Positions 53,601 to 62,122 of a DNA stretch of 64,000 nt are shown here, piece by piece. Numbering within the stretch: the stretch's first letter is position 1; every line of letters starts with the position of its first letter. The notes under the pieces are model-generated. The model saw only the letters and a list, made by a program, of their open reading frames with translations, was not told where the DNA came from and did not search any database. The position numbers and the translations under genes were made by a program. Source of the DNA: Phaeobacter sp. 22II1-1F12B (GTDB taxonomy: Bacteria > Pseudomonadota > Alphaproteobacteria > Rhodobacterales > Rhodobacteraceae); assembly GCF_002210165.1 (NCBI RefSeq), contig NZ_AQQP01000007.1, positions 62,001-126,000 on the forward strand, in the 5' to 3' direction.

Positions 53601-54034
53601 CGGCGCTGGCGCGTTCGCACAACCTCAGCCAGCAGCAAAGCGGTGCCCCCGTCAGCCTGAGCGACGTGATCGAGGCAACATTGTCACCCTACGCGGGCGA
53701 AGACCGCTACGACATGAAGGGTCCGAATGTCACAGTAGACAGCGGCGATTTGTCACCTCTGTCGCTTATTCTGCATGAATGGGCTACAAATGCTGCGAAA
53801 TATGGCGTCCTCGGGCCGATTGAAGGCATTCTTCATGTGTCCTGGGAAGCACCCGGTAACGGGAAATTAGAGATATTATGGAACGAATCTTATTCCGATG
53901 AATTTGAACATGGAGAGCAAAAAGCAGGGTTCGGTTCGATGCTGGTCCAGATTGCTGCGGATCAACTCGACGGAAGCGTCTCCGTAGACGCCTCGCCGAA
54001 CGGAAGAATAATGAGATTGACTTATGGCGCATGA
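50618..54034 (+). CDS. CheB-CheR-PAS-HWE histidine kinase fusion
   Basis: A 1138-residue cytosolic hybrid. Residues 10-190 are a CheB methylesterase domain with its Ser20-His47-Asp139 triad in GIGASAGG, QHLDP and GTGADGSSG, but no receiver domain. Residues 215-480 are a CheR methyltransferase domain (RDCEHFEVL, WVPGCSSGEEAYSIAM, FATDIDEQML, CRNLLIYF). A coiled coil (EELETANEELKSSNEE) spans about 655-715, then two PAS-like domains. The C-terminal kinase is HWE/HisKA_2 type: H960 in MNHRVKNMFS and N-box LHEWATNAAKYG near 1052. It follows the LOV gene and overlaps the response regulator by 11 bp. CheB/CheR substrates here are unknown and may be vestigial regulators. Confidence 0.9.
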   Translation: MSDLVDDEDRRLCIVGIGASAGGLEAIREMLSSANPETNLAYVVIQHLDPNHESLLAELLGRQTALTAQQVSGGEKVEAGKVYIIPPGHGLSMHEGVLELTEFAQPRGLRRPIDDFFESLALDQGRYAACVILSGTGADGSSGLRAIKEHGGLCIAQTPETARYDGMPNAAKATRMVDFVRRPDQIVDTITQFYAHKSLAQGDPVLSRTVAECISDICDQLFKVVGHDFTDYKPSTLVRRIERRIQVLDLNDGNEYLERLKTDREECETLFRELLINVTRFFRDCEHFEVLKEKVIEPLVRDNDGEEIRVWVPGCSSGEEAYSIAMLFSEQVRLQKKTISIQIFATDIDEQMLKIARQGLYPISALADIPEEMRELYTIAREGKFQVDSRIRDMIRFSLHSVVRDPPLSNIDLISCRNLLIYFAEKLQSSALPIFHYAIRPGGTLFLGPSETIGRFESAFATLDQSARLFRRKDGDSDYPLHLRGKRNTSYENRDSSREEVASTRVTWQRGLAADRILQAYAPATVHVTAAGKILGSTGRLSKYLALEPGSESAQHIQTLARPGLREAVSALIRRGPESGKRVITRDLSARSEFGQQQLDLIAEGLSDGTTLLIFQDRDKFEAIDDADIEELNPSDSHVQSLEEDLRSTRARLHITVEELETANEELKSSNEEMMSMNEELQSTNEELATVNDELKSKVDQLSVANADLHNFFSSTALPLVVVDSNLHIRNYTEAVLEIYPFRRGDRGRPLNEVSSILLENGEIIQATTDVINGGEARTLHVRDMTGGTTWSLLVTPYRGSDESIDGATLVFTNLTQELRLEQALAEEGDRLRLALEVTELGVWEFVPSTQTLRLDDTSKALLGLPEKSPGDLPIEDAVKSLDKEHQKVLLDAFANATQKDELDVTVTLQEADGQSRELRLFGRADGSRRVFRVLGVISDVTAQNESARIRELMLREMNHRVKNMFSIISGMLRLVGRSATTVREVVEGVETRVSALARSHNLSQQQSGAPVSLSDVIEATLSPYAGEDRYDMKGPNVTVDSGDLSPLSLILHEWATNAAKYGVLGPIEGILHVSWEAPGNGKLEILWNESYSDEFEHGEQKAGFGSMLVQIAADQLDGSVSVDASPNGRIMRLTYGA

Positions 54035-54437
54035 CATTCAGATGGCAAAAGAAGACAAGATAAAGGTCCTTATCTGCGAAGACGAAATCATCGTCTCAAT
54101 GGACATCATGTTCATGATGGAAGACCTCGGTTACGACGTCGTCGGCCAGTGTGCGAGCGTTCGCGACGGCCTCAAAATTCTTGAAAACGAACAGCCCGAC
54201 GCGGCGATACTTGATGTGCGCGTGAAGGACGGCGAGGTTTTCCCGCTGGCCCGCGAACTCGAAAAGCGCGGCACGCAGATCATCTTTCACTCGGGCCACG
54301 CGCTCGAAGACCAGATTTCGGCCTCCTTCCCGGAAGCAGCCTTTTGTCCGAAGCCGACCAACGGCCGTCAGCTTGGCAACTGCCTCATGGAACTTCTGGC
54401 CAAGAACGCCGACGAAAACGCCGAACGTTCGCACTAG
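54024..54437 (+). CDS. Single-domain response regulator
   Basis: A 137-residue receiver domain without output domain. VLICEDEIIVSMDI holds the acidic pair, DAAILDVRVKDG the phosphorylated Asp, IIFHSGHA the conserved Ser/Thr position (here S), and FCPKPTNGRQL the conserved Lys. Its start overlaps the kinase gene by 11 bp, so it is the cognate target. Similar receivers partner HWE/HisKA_2 kinases in alphaproteobacteria, acting as phosphate sinks or shuttles. It resembles the receiver at the end of the neighbouring minus-strand kinase. It is the last gene of the unit, with a strong terminator downstream. Confidence 0.92.
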   Translation: MAHDIQMAKEDKIKVLICEDEIIVSMDIMFMMEDLGYDVVGQCASVRDGLKILENEQPDAAILDVRVKDGEVFPLARELEKRGTQIIFHSGHALEDQISASFPEAAFCPKPTNGRQLGNCLMELLAKNADENAERSH

Positions 54438-54461
54438 CTCTCAAGGTTCATCACGGTGATG

Positions 54462-54502
54462 AAAACGAAAAGCTCAGGGAAATCCCTGAGCTTTTCGTTT
54501 TT
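54462..54502. terminator. Bidirectional terminator between the two kinase units
   Basis: AAAACGAAAAGCTCAGGGA and TCCCTGAGCTTTTCGTTTTT form a 19-bp perfect stem with a 2-nt loop. T-runs are present on both strands, so it can end the plus-strand response-regulator gene and the minus-strand kinase gene. Confidence 0.93.
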
Positions 54503-54559
54503 GGACTACCGTTTTCCGTCCGGTGTCGATGACAACGCCGCGCCGTGGAACCGGCGTAG

Positions 54560-56530
54560 CTAATTGGGATGCTCTGTCAGATCCGCAATGGTCCGTGCAA
54601 GGTCTTCCTGCGCCATCGGCTTTTGCACGACGCGCGCGGATTCCGGCATGCCGGGCAGCCCGTCCACCACCTCGTAGCCGGTGGAATAGATGATCGGCAC
54701 GCCATGGCGGGCCAGCTTCTCGGCCAGTGGCAGCGAGGATTCACCGCTCAGGTTGAGATCGAGTATCGCGATATCCGGACGCCCCTGCGAAATCTTCGCA
54801 AGCGCCCCGTCCAGCGATGACGCAACGCCGAACACGCGATGCCCCATCTCGCCCACCATCTCTTCAAGATCGAAGGCAACGATGATTTCATCCTCGACGA
54901 TCAGCACCGATTTCTCGCCGCCATATCCCTTTTGCTTGGGCTCGCCTGTCGACATCGTCGCGCCCAGACGCGAGGCGCTGTCGGCAGGGATCGACAAGCG
55001 ATAGCGCAGCACGCCGGGCGCCGCGTGACGGTCGAGTTTTCCGCCCATCTGCCGCTCGGCGACCCGGTTCAGCAGGACCGACCCGAACCCCGGCGCGCTG
55101 TTCAGAACGGCGCTAGGGTCAAAGCCCGGGCAATTCTCTTCCCACGAAAACATCAGCGACCCTTCGGCATCGATTTCCCAGCCGATGGTCAATTGCCCGT
55201 CCAGCCGTGACAGCGCACCATACTTGGCCGCGTTGGTCGTAAGTTCATGCACCAGCAACGAAATGGTCTGCGCATCCTGCGCATTCAGCCGGATACTGGG
55301 CCCCTTGACGCAGATGCGTTTCGCCTTGTCCGCGCCATAGGGCGCCAGCTCCTGCGAGATCAGGTCCATCAGTTCGATCTCGGTCCAGTTCGACGCCGCC
55401 AGCATCGAATGCACCCGCGCCAGCGCCGTCAGCCGGTCATTGACCTGCGCCCGGAACGTCGGCACGTCCTTGGCCGAGGTCTGGCGTACGACAGAACGGA
55501 CGATGGCCAGCAGGTTCTTGGCGCGGTGATCCACCTCGCGCTTGATGGTTTCCTCACGCTCGAGCGCCATCGCGAGTTCGACAAATTTGTCAGAAGCCTC
55601 AAGGCATTTTTCCAGCGCCGCCTCGTCAAAGGCGTTCCAGTGGCACGTGGTCGGAGAATGCGCGAACAGAACCGCCTGAAGGATCCCGCCCCGCACAAGC
55701 GGCACAGCCAGAAAGCCACCCGTCCGGAACCGGTCGGGCATGTCAAAGCTCGCAAAGACGCTCTCGGAGGTAACGTCATGCAACACCAGCGCTCGCCCGT
55801 CCAGGAAATCGCGATGCGCCCATGCCCAGAGTTCGTCGGGCATGGCGTATTCAACACCCGGCTCTGCCGCCAGAACCTCTCCTCGCCCCTTGCCGTCGAA
55901 CAGGCAAAGTCCGATCTCGACCGGTGCCAGCATGTTCTGAAGCATCTGCATCATGTGCTGGCGAATTTCGACCGGCTCGGACAGCGTGGCAAGCTGCTCT
56001 TCGAGATGCAGCACGAATTGCATCTGCCGCTGGATCAGCACGTCCCGCGTCGTCTCCATCCCCGAGTTATAAACACCGGCAATGCCGCCATCCTCTTCGT
56101 GGATCGGAGTAAAGCTGTAGCTCCAATAGGTCTCTTCGGGATAGCCGAAGCGTTCCATTGGCAGCAGCTGATCCGACAGCGACAGCCCTTCCCCGGTTTC
56201 GATGACCTGTGCGAATTGCGGCTCGATGATATGCCAGATGTCCGACCAGACCTCTTGCGCCGGCTGCCCAAGGGCGGCGGGGTGGCGCGGTCCGGGAATA
56301 TGCGACCAGGCATCGTTATAGATCAACCGAAGCTCCGAGCCCCAGTAGATCGCAGTCGGGAACGCCGAGCGCAGACAGATACCAACCGCCGAACGCATGG
56401 ATTGCGGCCAGGTTTCAGGTGGTCCGAAAGGGTGTTGCGCCCAGTTGAATTCGCGAATGCGGCGGGCCATTTCACCGGACCCCGCAAGAAAATTAAGTGG
56501 ATCTCTGTGATCCGGTTGACGCCTTAACAT
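54560..56530 (-). CDS. Hybrid HWE histidine kinase with PAS, GAF and C-terminal receiver
   Basis: A 656-residue cytosolic sensor. Residues 20-170 are a PAS-like domain of the NWAQHPFGPPETWPQSMR type, frequent in HWE kinases. Residues 185-330 resemble a GAF domain (LAEQLATLSEPVEIR-like helix, GFLAVPLVRGGILQAVLFA). The kinase core has the His in VDHRAKNLLAIVRS (about 340) and the N-box LLVHELTTNAAKYGALS, followed by GFGSVLLNRVAERQMGG. The receiver (about 540-656) contains VLIVEDEIIVAFDLEE, AILDLNLSG with the phospho-Asp and a VVQKPM Lys. It is convergent with the LOV-CheBR-receiver unit and its receiver resembles the stand-alone one, suggesting cross-talk or a common origin. The input signal is unknown. 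Confidence 0.88.
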   Translation of the reverse strand: MLRRQPDHRDPLNFLAGSGEMARRIREFNWAQHPFGPPETWPQSMRSAVGICLRSAFPTAIYWGSELRLIYNDAWSHIPGPRHPAALGQPAQEVWSDIWHIIEPQFAQVIETGEGLSLSDQLLPMERFGYPEETYWSYSFTPIHEEDGGIAGVYNSGMETTRDVLIQRQMQFVLHLEEQLATLSEPVEIRQHMMQMLQNMLAPVEIGLCLFDGKGRGEVLAAEPGVEYAMPDELWAWAHRDFLDGRALVLHDVTSESVFASFDMPDRFRTGGFLAVPLVRGGILQAVLFAHSPTTCHWNAFDEAALEKCLEASDKFVELAMALEREETIKREVDHRAKNLLAIVRSVVRQTSAKDVPTFRAQVNDRLTALARVHSMLAASNWTEIELMDLISQELAPYGADKAKRICVKGPSIRLNAQDAQTISLLVHELTTNAAKYGALSRLDGQLTIGWEIDAEGSLMFSWEENCPGFDPSAVLNSAPGFGSVLLNRVAERQMGGKLDRHAAPGVLRYRLSIPADSASRLGATMSTGEPKQKGYGGEKSVLIVEDEIIVAFDLEEMVGEMGHRVFGVASSLDGALAKISQGRPDIAILDLNLSGESSLPLAEKLARHGVPIIYSTGYEVVDGLPGMPESARVVQKPMAQEDLARTIADLTEHPN

Positions 56531-56661
56531 CTACGTCGCGACTTCCCCACGCATACTCATGCAAACAGTTCCGCGTCCAGTGCCCCGGAAACTGAACCTC
56601 ATTATCAAGTGATACAGCGCAATCGAAACAAAAATAAAGTCACTTTATCTTTGCAGCTAAA

Positions 56662-59600
56662 TTACCCCGTGCTTTCCGGTCTTCGGACCCGATGAACTGC
56701 CAGATAAAGGGCCGGAACAAAGACAAGCGTAACGATTGTGCCTGCGATGATGCCCCCCATCATGGCATAGGCCATCGGACCCCAGAATATCTGACGGGAT
56801 ATCGGGATCAGCGCAAGGCTTGCCGCAGCGGCAGTCAGCAAGATAGGCCGCGCGCGGCTGTCAGAGGCGTTAAAAACGGCATCCCATGCCGACAGCCCAT
56901 GTTCGCGCTGGATGTCGATTTCGTGCACAAGGATGATCGAATTCCGGATCAGGATGCCGATCAGGGCCAGCACACCAAGGATCGCGACAAAGCCCAGCGG
57001 TGCGCCCGATGGCAAGAGCGCGGCAACCACGCCGATCAGACCGAGCGGCGCGGCGGCAAAGACCACCAGCGCATTGCGAAAGCTCTGCATCTGCATCATC
57101 ACCAGCGCCGCCATGATCAGCAGCATCAGCGGCACCACCGCGGCAATCGGGGCCTGACTTTCGGCGCTGGATTCAACCGTCCCGCCAACCGTGACCTCGT
57201 AGCGGAACGGCAGAGCTTCGTTGAACTCGGCCACCTTTGGGGCCAGCGCATCGACGATGGTCGCGGGCTGGTCCTTGGTGGAAATGGCGGCCTGCACGAT
57301 GATCGTTGGCATCCGGTTTTCCTGCCGGATCACCGGTTGTTCCGTGTCATACCTGAACACCGCGACCGAAGAGAGCGGGATCGCCACGCCATTGCTGGTG
57401 CCAAGCTGAAGGTTCGTCAGCGCATCGATAGAGGAGCGTGTCTCGGGTCCGCCCCGCGCGATCAGATCGACAAGATAGGTACCATCCCTGATCTCGGTGA
57501 CGCCAATCCCGTCATAAATCGCACTAAGCGAGGTCGCCACATCCTGCGAGGTCAGCCCCAGCAGCCGCAGCCGGTCCTGAAGGATATCGACCCGGACCAC
57601 CCGCGACGGCTCGTTCCAGTCCATCACCACGTTCGCCGTACGTGCATCCGACGCCACCAGGGCGGCCAGATCGCGCGCATGGTCGCGCAGCACATCGATT
57701 TCCGGCCCGGTGATACGGAATTGAACAGGGCGTCCGACCGGAGGCCCGATTTCCAACAGTTTCACGAAGATGTCCACGCCGGGAAATTGCGTTTCGGTCA
57801 GCTCGACCAGTTCGGCCCGCAGCCGGTCGCGCGCTTCGACGCCCGGTGTCTGGATCACGATCTGCCCGATATTCGGACCTGCCGTAAGCACCTCGTAAGA
57901 CAGGATGAAACGCGGCGCGCCACGCCCCACGTAAGAGGACCAGAACAGCACATCCTCATGTCCCTGCAGCGCCTCTTCGAACCGGTCCATTTCGGCCCGG
58001 GTTTCGGTAATCGACGCATTCTGCGGCAGGGTGAAATCGACCAGCAGCTCGGGACGATCAGAGGACGGGAAAAACTGGTTCTCGACGAATTGCATCGCCC
58101 AGACCGACGCGCCGAACACCGCCAGCGTGACAGCAATAGTCACCCAGCGAAACCGCATCGCCGCACGCAGCACCCCGTGGAACATGCGCCGCACGCGCCC
58201 CGGCCCTGCCTCGTGATGTTTCATCTTCGACGGCAACAGCGTCACGCCCAGCAGCGGCGCGAATAGCACCGCCACGATCCAGCTGACCAGCAGCGACACG
58301 GCAATCACCACGAAAAGCGAAAAGGTGAACTCCCCCGCTGCCGAGTTGTTCAGCCCGATCGGGATGAAACCGGCCACCGTCACCAGCGTGCCCGACAGCA
58401 TCGGGAAGGCAATCGAGGTCCATGCGAAACTCGCCGCCTTTGTCAGCGACTCTCCGATCTCAAGCCGTGAGATCATCGTCTCAATCGCGATCATCGCATC
58501 ATCCACCAGCAGGCCCAGCGCGATGATCAGCGCGCCGAGCGAAATCCGCTGCAGGGTGAAGCCGGCGTAATGCATCACCACAAAGGTAATCGCGAGCACA
58601 AGGGGGATCGTCAGAGTCACCACCAGACCGGCCCGCAGGCCAAGGCTAACGAAACTGACGGCCAGCACGATCACCACCGCTTCGACCAGCGCCTGAATGA
58701 AATGCCCGACCGCCTCGTCCACCACTTCGGGCTGATCGGCGATATGGTCGATCTGGATGCCGATGGGCAGATTGGCCTCGACCTCCTCCATCACCACGCT
58801 CAGTTCTTCGCCGAAATCGACGATATTGGCGCCTTCGCGCATCCCGATGGCCAGACCGATAGCCTCTTTACCGTTGAAACGGAACAGGTCGGCGGGCGGG
58901 TCTTCGTAATCGAGCCGGATATCGGCCACATCGGTCAGGCGAAAGAACTGGTCATCGACGCGCAGGTTCACGTCCAGCACGCTCTGCGCCGAATTGAACG
59001 CGCCGCCGACCCGCACCATGATCCGCTCCGATCCGGCGTCGATCTCGCCCGAGGGCAAAATCGCGTTCTGCGCGGCAAGCGTCTGCTGCACCTGCGCCTG
59101 GCTCAGCCCCAGAGCCGCCAGCCGCTCGGGCGAGAATTCGAGGTAAACCACCTGATCGCGCGTGCCATAGATTTCAACCTTGCCGGAATCCGGCAGCGCC
59201 TGCACCGCGCGGCGCACTTCCTCGACATAGTCGCGCACTTCGCGCGGGGTGAACCCGTCCGAGGTAAAGGCGTAAAGGTTGCCGAACACGTCGCCAAACC
59301 GGTCGTTGAACTGGAAGCCCGCGAATTCGGCCGGGAATTCGCCCCGGATATCGGCCATCATGTTGCGCACGCGCTGCCAGATTTCCGGCAGGTCCTTGGC
59401 CCGGGTCGTGTCGAGCAGTTCGACATAGACCACCGCCTGTCCGGGCCGGGTGATCGACCGCGTCTTGTCCAGCTCGTCCAGATCCTCGAGCTTTTTCTCG
59501 ATCCGGTCCGTGACCTGATTCAGCGTCTCGACGACCGAGGCCCCCGGCAGCGCCGCCGAGACGACCATCGTCTTGATCGCGAAATTCGGGTCTTCCTCGC

Positions 59601-59709
59601 GACCGATCTGCACATAGGCCATGGCCCCGGCGACAAGGCTTACAATCATCAGGAACCATACGAATGACCGGTGTTTGAGCGCCCAGTCCGACAGGTTGAA
59701 ACCGCTCAT
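56662..59709 (-). CDS. RND-family efflux pump inner-membrane permease
   Basis: A 1015-residue HAE1-type RND pump. The N-terminal span is followed by QIGREEDPNFAIKTMVVSAALPGA, then the first large periplasmic domain, spans 2-6 (VEAVVIVLAVSFVSLGLRAGLVVTL), the second periplasmic domain and spans 8-12 ending in MMGGIIAGTIVTLVFVPALYLA. The proton-relay Asp pair lies in ALIIALGLLVDDAMIAIE. The family exports drugs, dyes or metabolites using the proton gradient. Its start overlaps the second adaptor gene by 4 bp. No TolC-type outer-membrane gene is in the operon, so the channel must come from elsewhere. Confidence 0.94.
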   Translation of the reverse strand: MSGFNLSDWALKHRSFVWFLMIVSLVAGAMAYVQIGREEDPNFAIKTMVVSAALPGASVVETLNQVTDRIEKKLEDLDELDKTRSITRPGQAVVYVELLDTTRAKDLPEIWQRVRNMMADIRGEFPAEFAGFQFNDRFGDVFGNLYAFTSDGFTPREVRDYVEEVRRAVQALPDSGKVEIYGTRDQVVYLEFSPERLAALGLSQAQVQQTLAAQNAILPSGEIDAGSERIMVRVGGAFNSAQSVLDVNLRVDDQFFRLTDVADIRLDYEDPPADLFRFNGKEAIGLAIGMREGANIVDFGEELSVVMEEVEANLPIGIQIDHIADQPEVVDEAVGHFIQALVEAVVIVLAVSFVSLGLRAGLVVTLTIPLVLAITFVVMHYAGFTLQRISLGALIIALGLLVDDAMIAIETMISRLEIGESLTKAASFAWTSIAFPMLSGTLVTVAGFIPIGLNNSAAGEFTFSLFVVIAVSLLVSWIVAVLFAPLLGVTLLPSKMKHHEAGPGRVRRMFHGVLRAAMRFRWVTIAVTLAVFGASVWAMQFVENQFFPSSDRPELLVDFTLPQNASITETRAEMDRFEEALQGHEDVLFWSSYVGRGAPRFILSYEVLTAGPNIGQIVIQTPGVEARDRLRAELVELTETQFPGVDIFVKLLEIGPPVGRPVQFRITGPEIDVLRDHARDLAALVASDARTANVVMDWNEPSRVVRVDILQDRLRLLGLTSQDVATSLSAIYDGIGVTEIRDGTYLVDLIARGGPETRSSIDALTNLQLGTSNGVAIPLSSVAVFRYDTEQPVIRQENRMPTIIVQAAISTKDQPATIVDALAPKVAEFNEALPFRYEVTVGGTVESSAESQAPIAAVVPLMLLIMAALVMMQMQSFRNALVVFAAAPLGLIGVVAALLPSGAPLGFVAILGVLALIGILIRNSIILVHEIDIQREHGLSAWDAVFNASDSRARPILLTAAAASLALIPISRQIFWGPMAYAMMGGIIAGTIVTLVFVPALYLAVHRVRRPESTG

Positions 59710-60782
59710 TGTGTGCCTCCGGGAATGGTCCTTGGCGCAATGCGCCGCCCCGCTACCTGTCCGGGTTCAAGCAGGTTCACCCCCCGGATCACGATTTCAT
59801 CGCCCGTCTCCACGCCAGAGAGGATCACGACCCGTCCGCCCGCCACTGGGCCGGTTTCAACGGTCACCTGTTTTACCTCACGACTATCCGGATCGACGCG
59901 CCAGACCGTCGGCGGTTCGCTCCCCGCGATCAGTGCGCGGGTTGGCAGGGTGGTGACCGCCACCTGGTGCGTCGACAGAGTTACCGTTGTCAGCGTACCC
60001 AGCCGGAACGCCTCGGGCGCGTCCGGGTCAAGCGTCAGATGGGCGCTGCGGGTGCGGCTGGCGCGTTGCGTGACCGGGTCGATCCGGTCCAGCACCGCCG
60101 TGGACCGCACATCCGGATTGGCCAGAAGCCGCACGGAAAAGGCCGCACTCTCCGCCATGCCCGCCGCGTCCTCTTCGCTGAGCGAAATCACCACTTCGCG
60201 CCCACCCGTGGCGGCAATCGTCATCAGCGCCTGCCCCGCATCCAGCGTCGCCCCCGGTTCGGCCCTGACCGTGGTCACCACCCCGTCGATTGGCGCGCGC
60301 AGGTTGGCGTAATCGCGGGCGTCCTCGGCGCGGGCCGCTTCGGCGCGGGCCTGATCCAGCGCCGCCCGCGCGGCAGACAGATCGTTCTGCGTGTCCTCCA
60401 GCGCCGAGGCGCTTGTCACGCCCCGGTCCGCCAATGTCTTGACCCGCTCATAGGCATCCGTGGCGGTGTGGAGATTGGCCTCGGCGATACTGACGCCGGC
60501 CTGCGCCGCCTGAAGCTGCGCCTGCAGATCGCTCGCATCAAGCCGGGCAAGCACATCGCCCTTTGAAACCGTGTCGCCCACGTCAACCACGCGCTCGGCC
60601 AGCGTGCCAAGCCGCAGGAAACCAAGGTCGATCTCGCTTGGCGCGGTGACCGTCCCCACCCAGTTCGAGGCCAGCCCTGACTGCGGCGAAACGATTTCCG
60701 TGACTACCGGGCGGGGGGCATGGGCCTCCTGCGCGACAGCCGCGCCGGACAAAAGCAACAGGAGCACTGAAAGAAACCGCAT
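59706..60782 (-). CDS. RND efflux periplasmic adaptor (second of two)
   Basis: A 358-residue membrane-fusion protein. It has a Sec signal peptide (MRFLSVLLLLLSGAAVAQEA), a lipoyl-like barrel around VVDVGDTVSKGDVLARLDASDLQAQ, a helical hairpin (LSAARAALDQARAEAARAED), the second half-lipoyl block LRAPIDGVVTTVRAEPGATLDAGQ and a C-terminal beta-barrel and membrane-proximal domain. It joins the RND pump to the outer-membrane channel. It overlaps its upstream neighbour by one base (TGATG) and the RND gene by 4 bp (ATGA), so all three are translationally coupled. Confidence 0.92.
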   Translation of the reverse strand: MRFLSVLLLLLSGAAVAQEAHAPRPVVTEIVSPQSGLASNWVGTVTAPSEIDLGFLRLGTLAERVVDVGDTVSKGDVLARLDASDLQAQLQAAQAGVSIAEANLHTATDAYERVKTLADRGVTSASALEDTQNDLSAARAALDQARAEAARAEDARDYANLRAPIDGVVTTVRAEPGATLDAGQALMTIAATGGREVVISLSEEDAAGMAESAAFSVRLLANPDVRSTAVLDRIDPVTQRASRTRSAHLTLDPDAPEAFRLGTLTTVTLSTHQVAVTTLPTRALIAGSEPPTVWRVDPDSREVKQVTVETGPVAGGRVVILSGVETGDEIVIRGVNLLEPGQVAGRRIAPRTIPGGTQ

Positions 60783-61864
60783 CAGATATCCTCCTGCAGG
60801 ACGACGATCCGACCAGGATAAAGCAGTTGTGCCCCCTTGCTCACCACCAGTTCACCCTCTTCCACGCCGCCTTCCAGCAGCACGGAATCGCTGGTGTAGC
60901 GTTTCACCTCGATCCCGCGCAGCGAGACCGCGCCGCTTGCCGGGTCGATCACCCAGACCGCAGTCCCCTGATCATTTGCCGTAACGGTCGACCACGGCAG
61001 AACGATGCTGCGGCCTTCCAGCGGCTGGCTTGTGCCGCGGACGGTGTCGCCATAGCTCAGCCCCGGCAGCGGTTCTTCCAGCCCGATGGTGACCTGAACC
61101 GTGCCCGTCGCCGGATCGACCAGCGGAGAGATTTCACGCACGAAACCGGGCACCTGCACGTTGGGCCGGTCAATCGGAGAGAGAATGATAGTCGGCTCCT
61201 CCGCCTCTGTCGTGCCAAGCATCTTTTGCTCGGGAACATTGAAGACCGCGTCCAGCCCCTCGCCCAGCGCCAGTTCAAGCACCGGCTGCGCGGCGCCGAC
61301 CACCTGTCCGGGTTCGGCCAGCTTTCGGATCACGGTCGCATCGTTCTGCGCATAGATGACAGTATCCTCAAGCGCATCGCGCGCCTGCTGCAATTCGGCC
61401 TCGGCCTGCGCCCGTCGCGCCACCGCCGCCGCAAAGCGATCCGCCGCCGCGTTGCGCGCGGCCCGGGTCGTCGCGCCACGTTCCAGCAGTGCGGTCTGGC
61501 GGCGATCCGCGTCCTGAGCCGCGTCATATTCAGCCCGCGTCGCAGCCAGCTGGGCCTCGGCGGCCCGCAGCGATTGCTCCTGCTGCACCTTTTCGATCCG
61601 CGCCAACACCTCGCCCGCCTTTACCCTGTCGCCGTCTTCCACGGCGATCTCGGCGATGCGGCCCCCGGTCGGAAATGCCGTCTGCACCATCTCGCGCGCT
61701 GAAATCTCACCCGTGAGGGACAGGTGCTGCCGGGTCTCGACCTGCTCGGCACGGACCGCCTGCACAACCAGTGGGTCCTCAGCCAGCGCCATGCAAGGCA
61801 AGAGACTCACCAGCGCAAGCGCCAGTACCCCGGTTCGAAACTGGTGCGGAATAATGCGTGACAT
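60782..61864 (-). CDS. RND efflux periplasmic adaptor (first of two)
   Basis: A 360-residue adaptor with the signal peptide MSRIIPHQFRTGVLALALVS ending near ALAEDP. The biotinyl/lipoyl halves are AEIAVEDGDRVKAGEVLARIE and IYAQNDATVIRKLAEPGQVV, separated by a coiled-coil hairpin (RAAEAQLAATRAEYDAAQDADRR). It is related to but clearly different from the second adaptor, so the pump probably uses a mixed adaptor ring. The ATG at 61864 has GAGG 10 nt upstream; longer starts would put extra residues before the signal peptide. It is the first gene of the operon, and a promoter with a palindrome lies just upstream. Confidence 0.91.
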   Translation of the reverse strand: MSRIIPHQFRTGVLALALVSLLPCMALAEDPLVVQAVRAEQVETRQHLSLTGEISAREMVQTAFPTGGRIAEIAVEDGDRVKAGEVLARIEKVQQEQSLRAAEAQLAATRAEYDAAQDADRRQTALLERGATTRAARNAAADRFAAAVARRAQAEAELQQARDALEDTVIYAQNDATVIRKLAEPGQVVGAAQPVLELALGEGLDAVFNVPEQKMLGTTEAEEPTIILSPIDRPNVQVPGFVREISPLVDPATGTVQVTIGLEEPLPGLSYGDTVRGTSQPLEGRSIVLPWSTVTANDQGTAVWVIDPASGAVSLRGIEVKRYTSDSVLLEGGVEEGELVVSKGAQLLYPGRIVVLQEDI

Positions 61865-61956
61865 AACTGGAAACCTCTGCATCCGACCCGGCCAGCTTGC
61901 CCCGGAAGAGGTTTCGCCGCCAAGCATGAAACAAATACCGATCGTCAACTTCGGCT

Positions 61957-61984
61957 ACTAAACAGAACCGTTCAGTTCGATCAA
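61957..61984 (-). promoter_or_regulatory. Promoter with embedded palindrome ahead of the RND operon
   Basis: On the minus strand TTGATC (61984-61979), a 16-bp spacer and TTTAGT (61962-61957). Within the spacer GAAC and GTTC (61965-61968 and 61975-61978) form an inverted repeat. A TetR-type repressor site overlapping the promoter is a reasonable guess for an efflux operon; no repressor gene is adjacent. Confidence 0.5.
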
Positions 61985-62061
61985 GTCCTCATTTGCCCTC
62001 CACAACTATCGCGAGCAAATTTGTTTTCAAAGATCTTCGGGTAACTTTAGATTTGCCCCAG

Positions 62062-62096
62062 CAAAAGCAAAAGCCCGGCGCATCGCACCGGGCTTT
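62062..62096 (-). terminator. Terminator of the aminotransferase gene
   Basis: AAGCCCGG and CCGGGCTT form an 8-bp stem with a 9-nt loop (62071-62095). The minus strand continues with TTTTGCTTTT. It lies about 27 bp after the aminotransferase stop. Confidence 0.85.
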
Positions 62097-62122
62097 CCAT
62101 TATTCAGACTGTCGCGCCGGGA

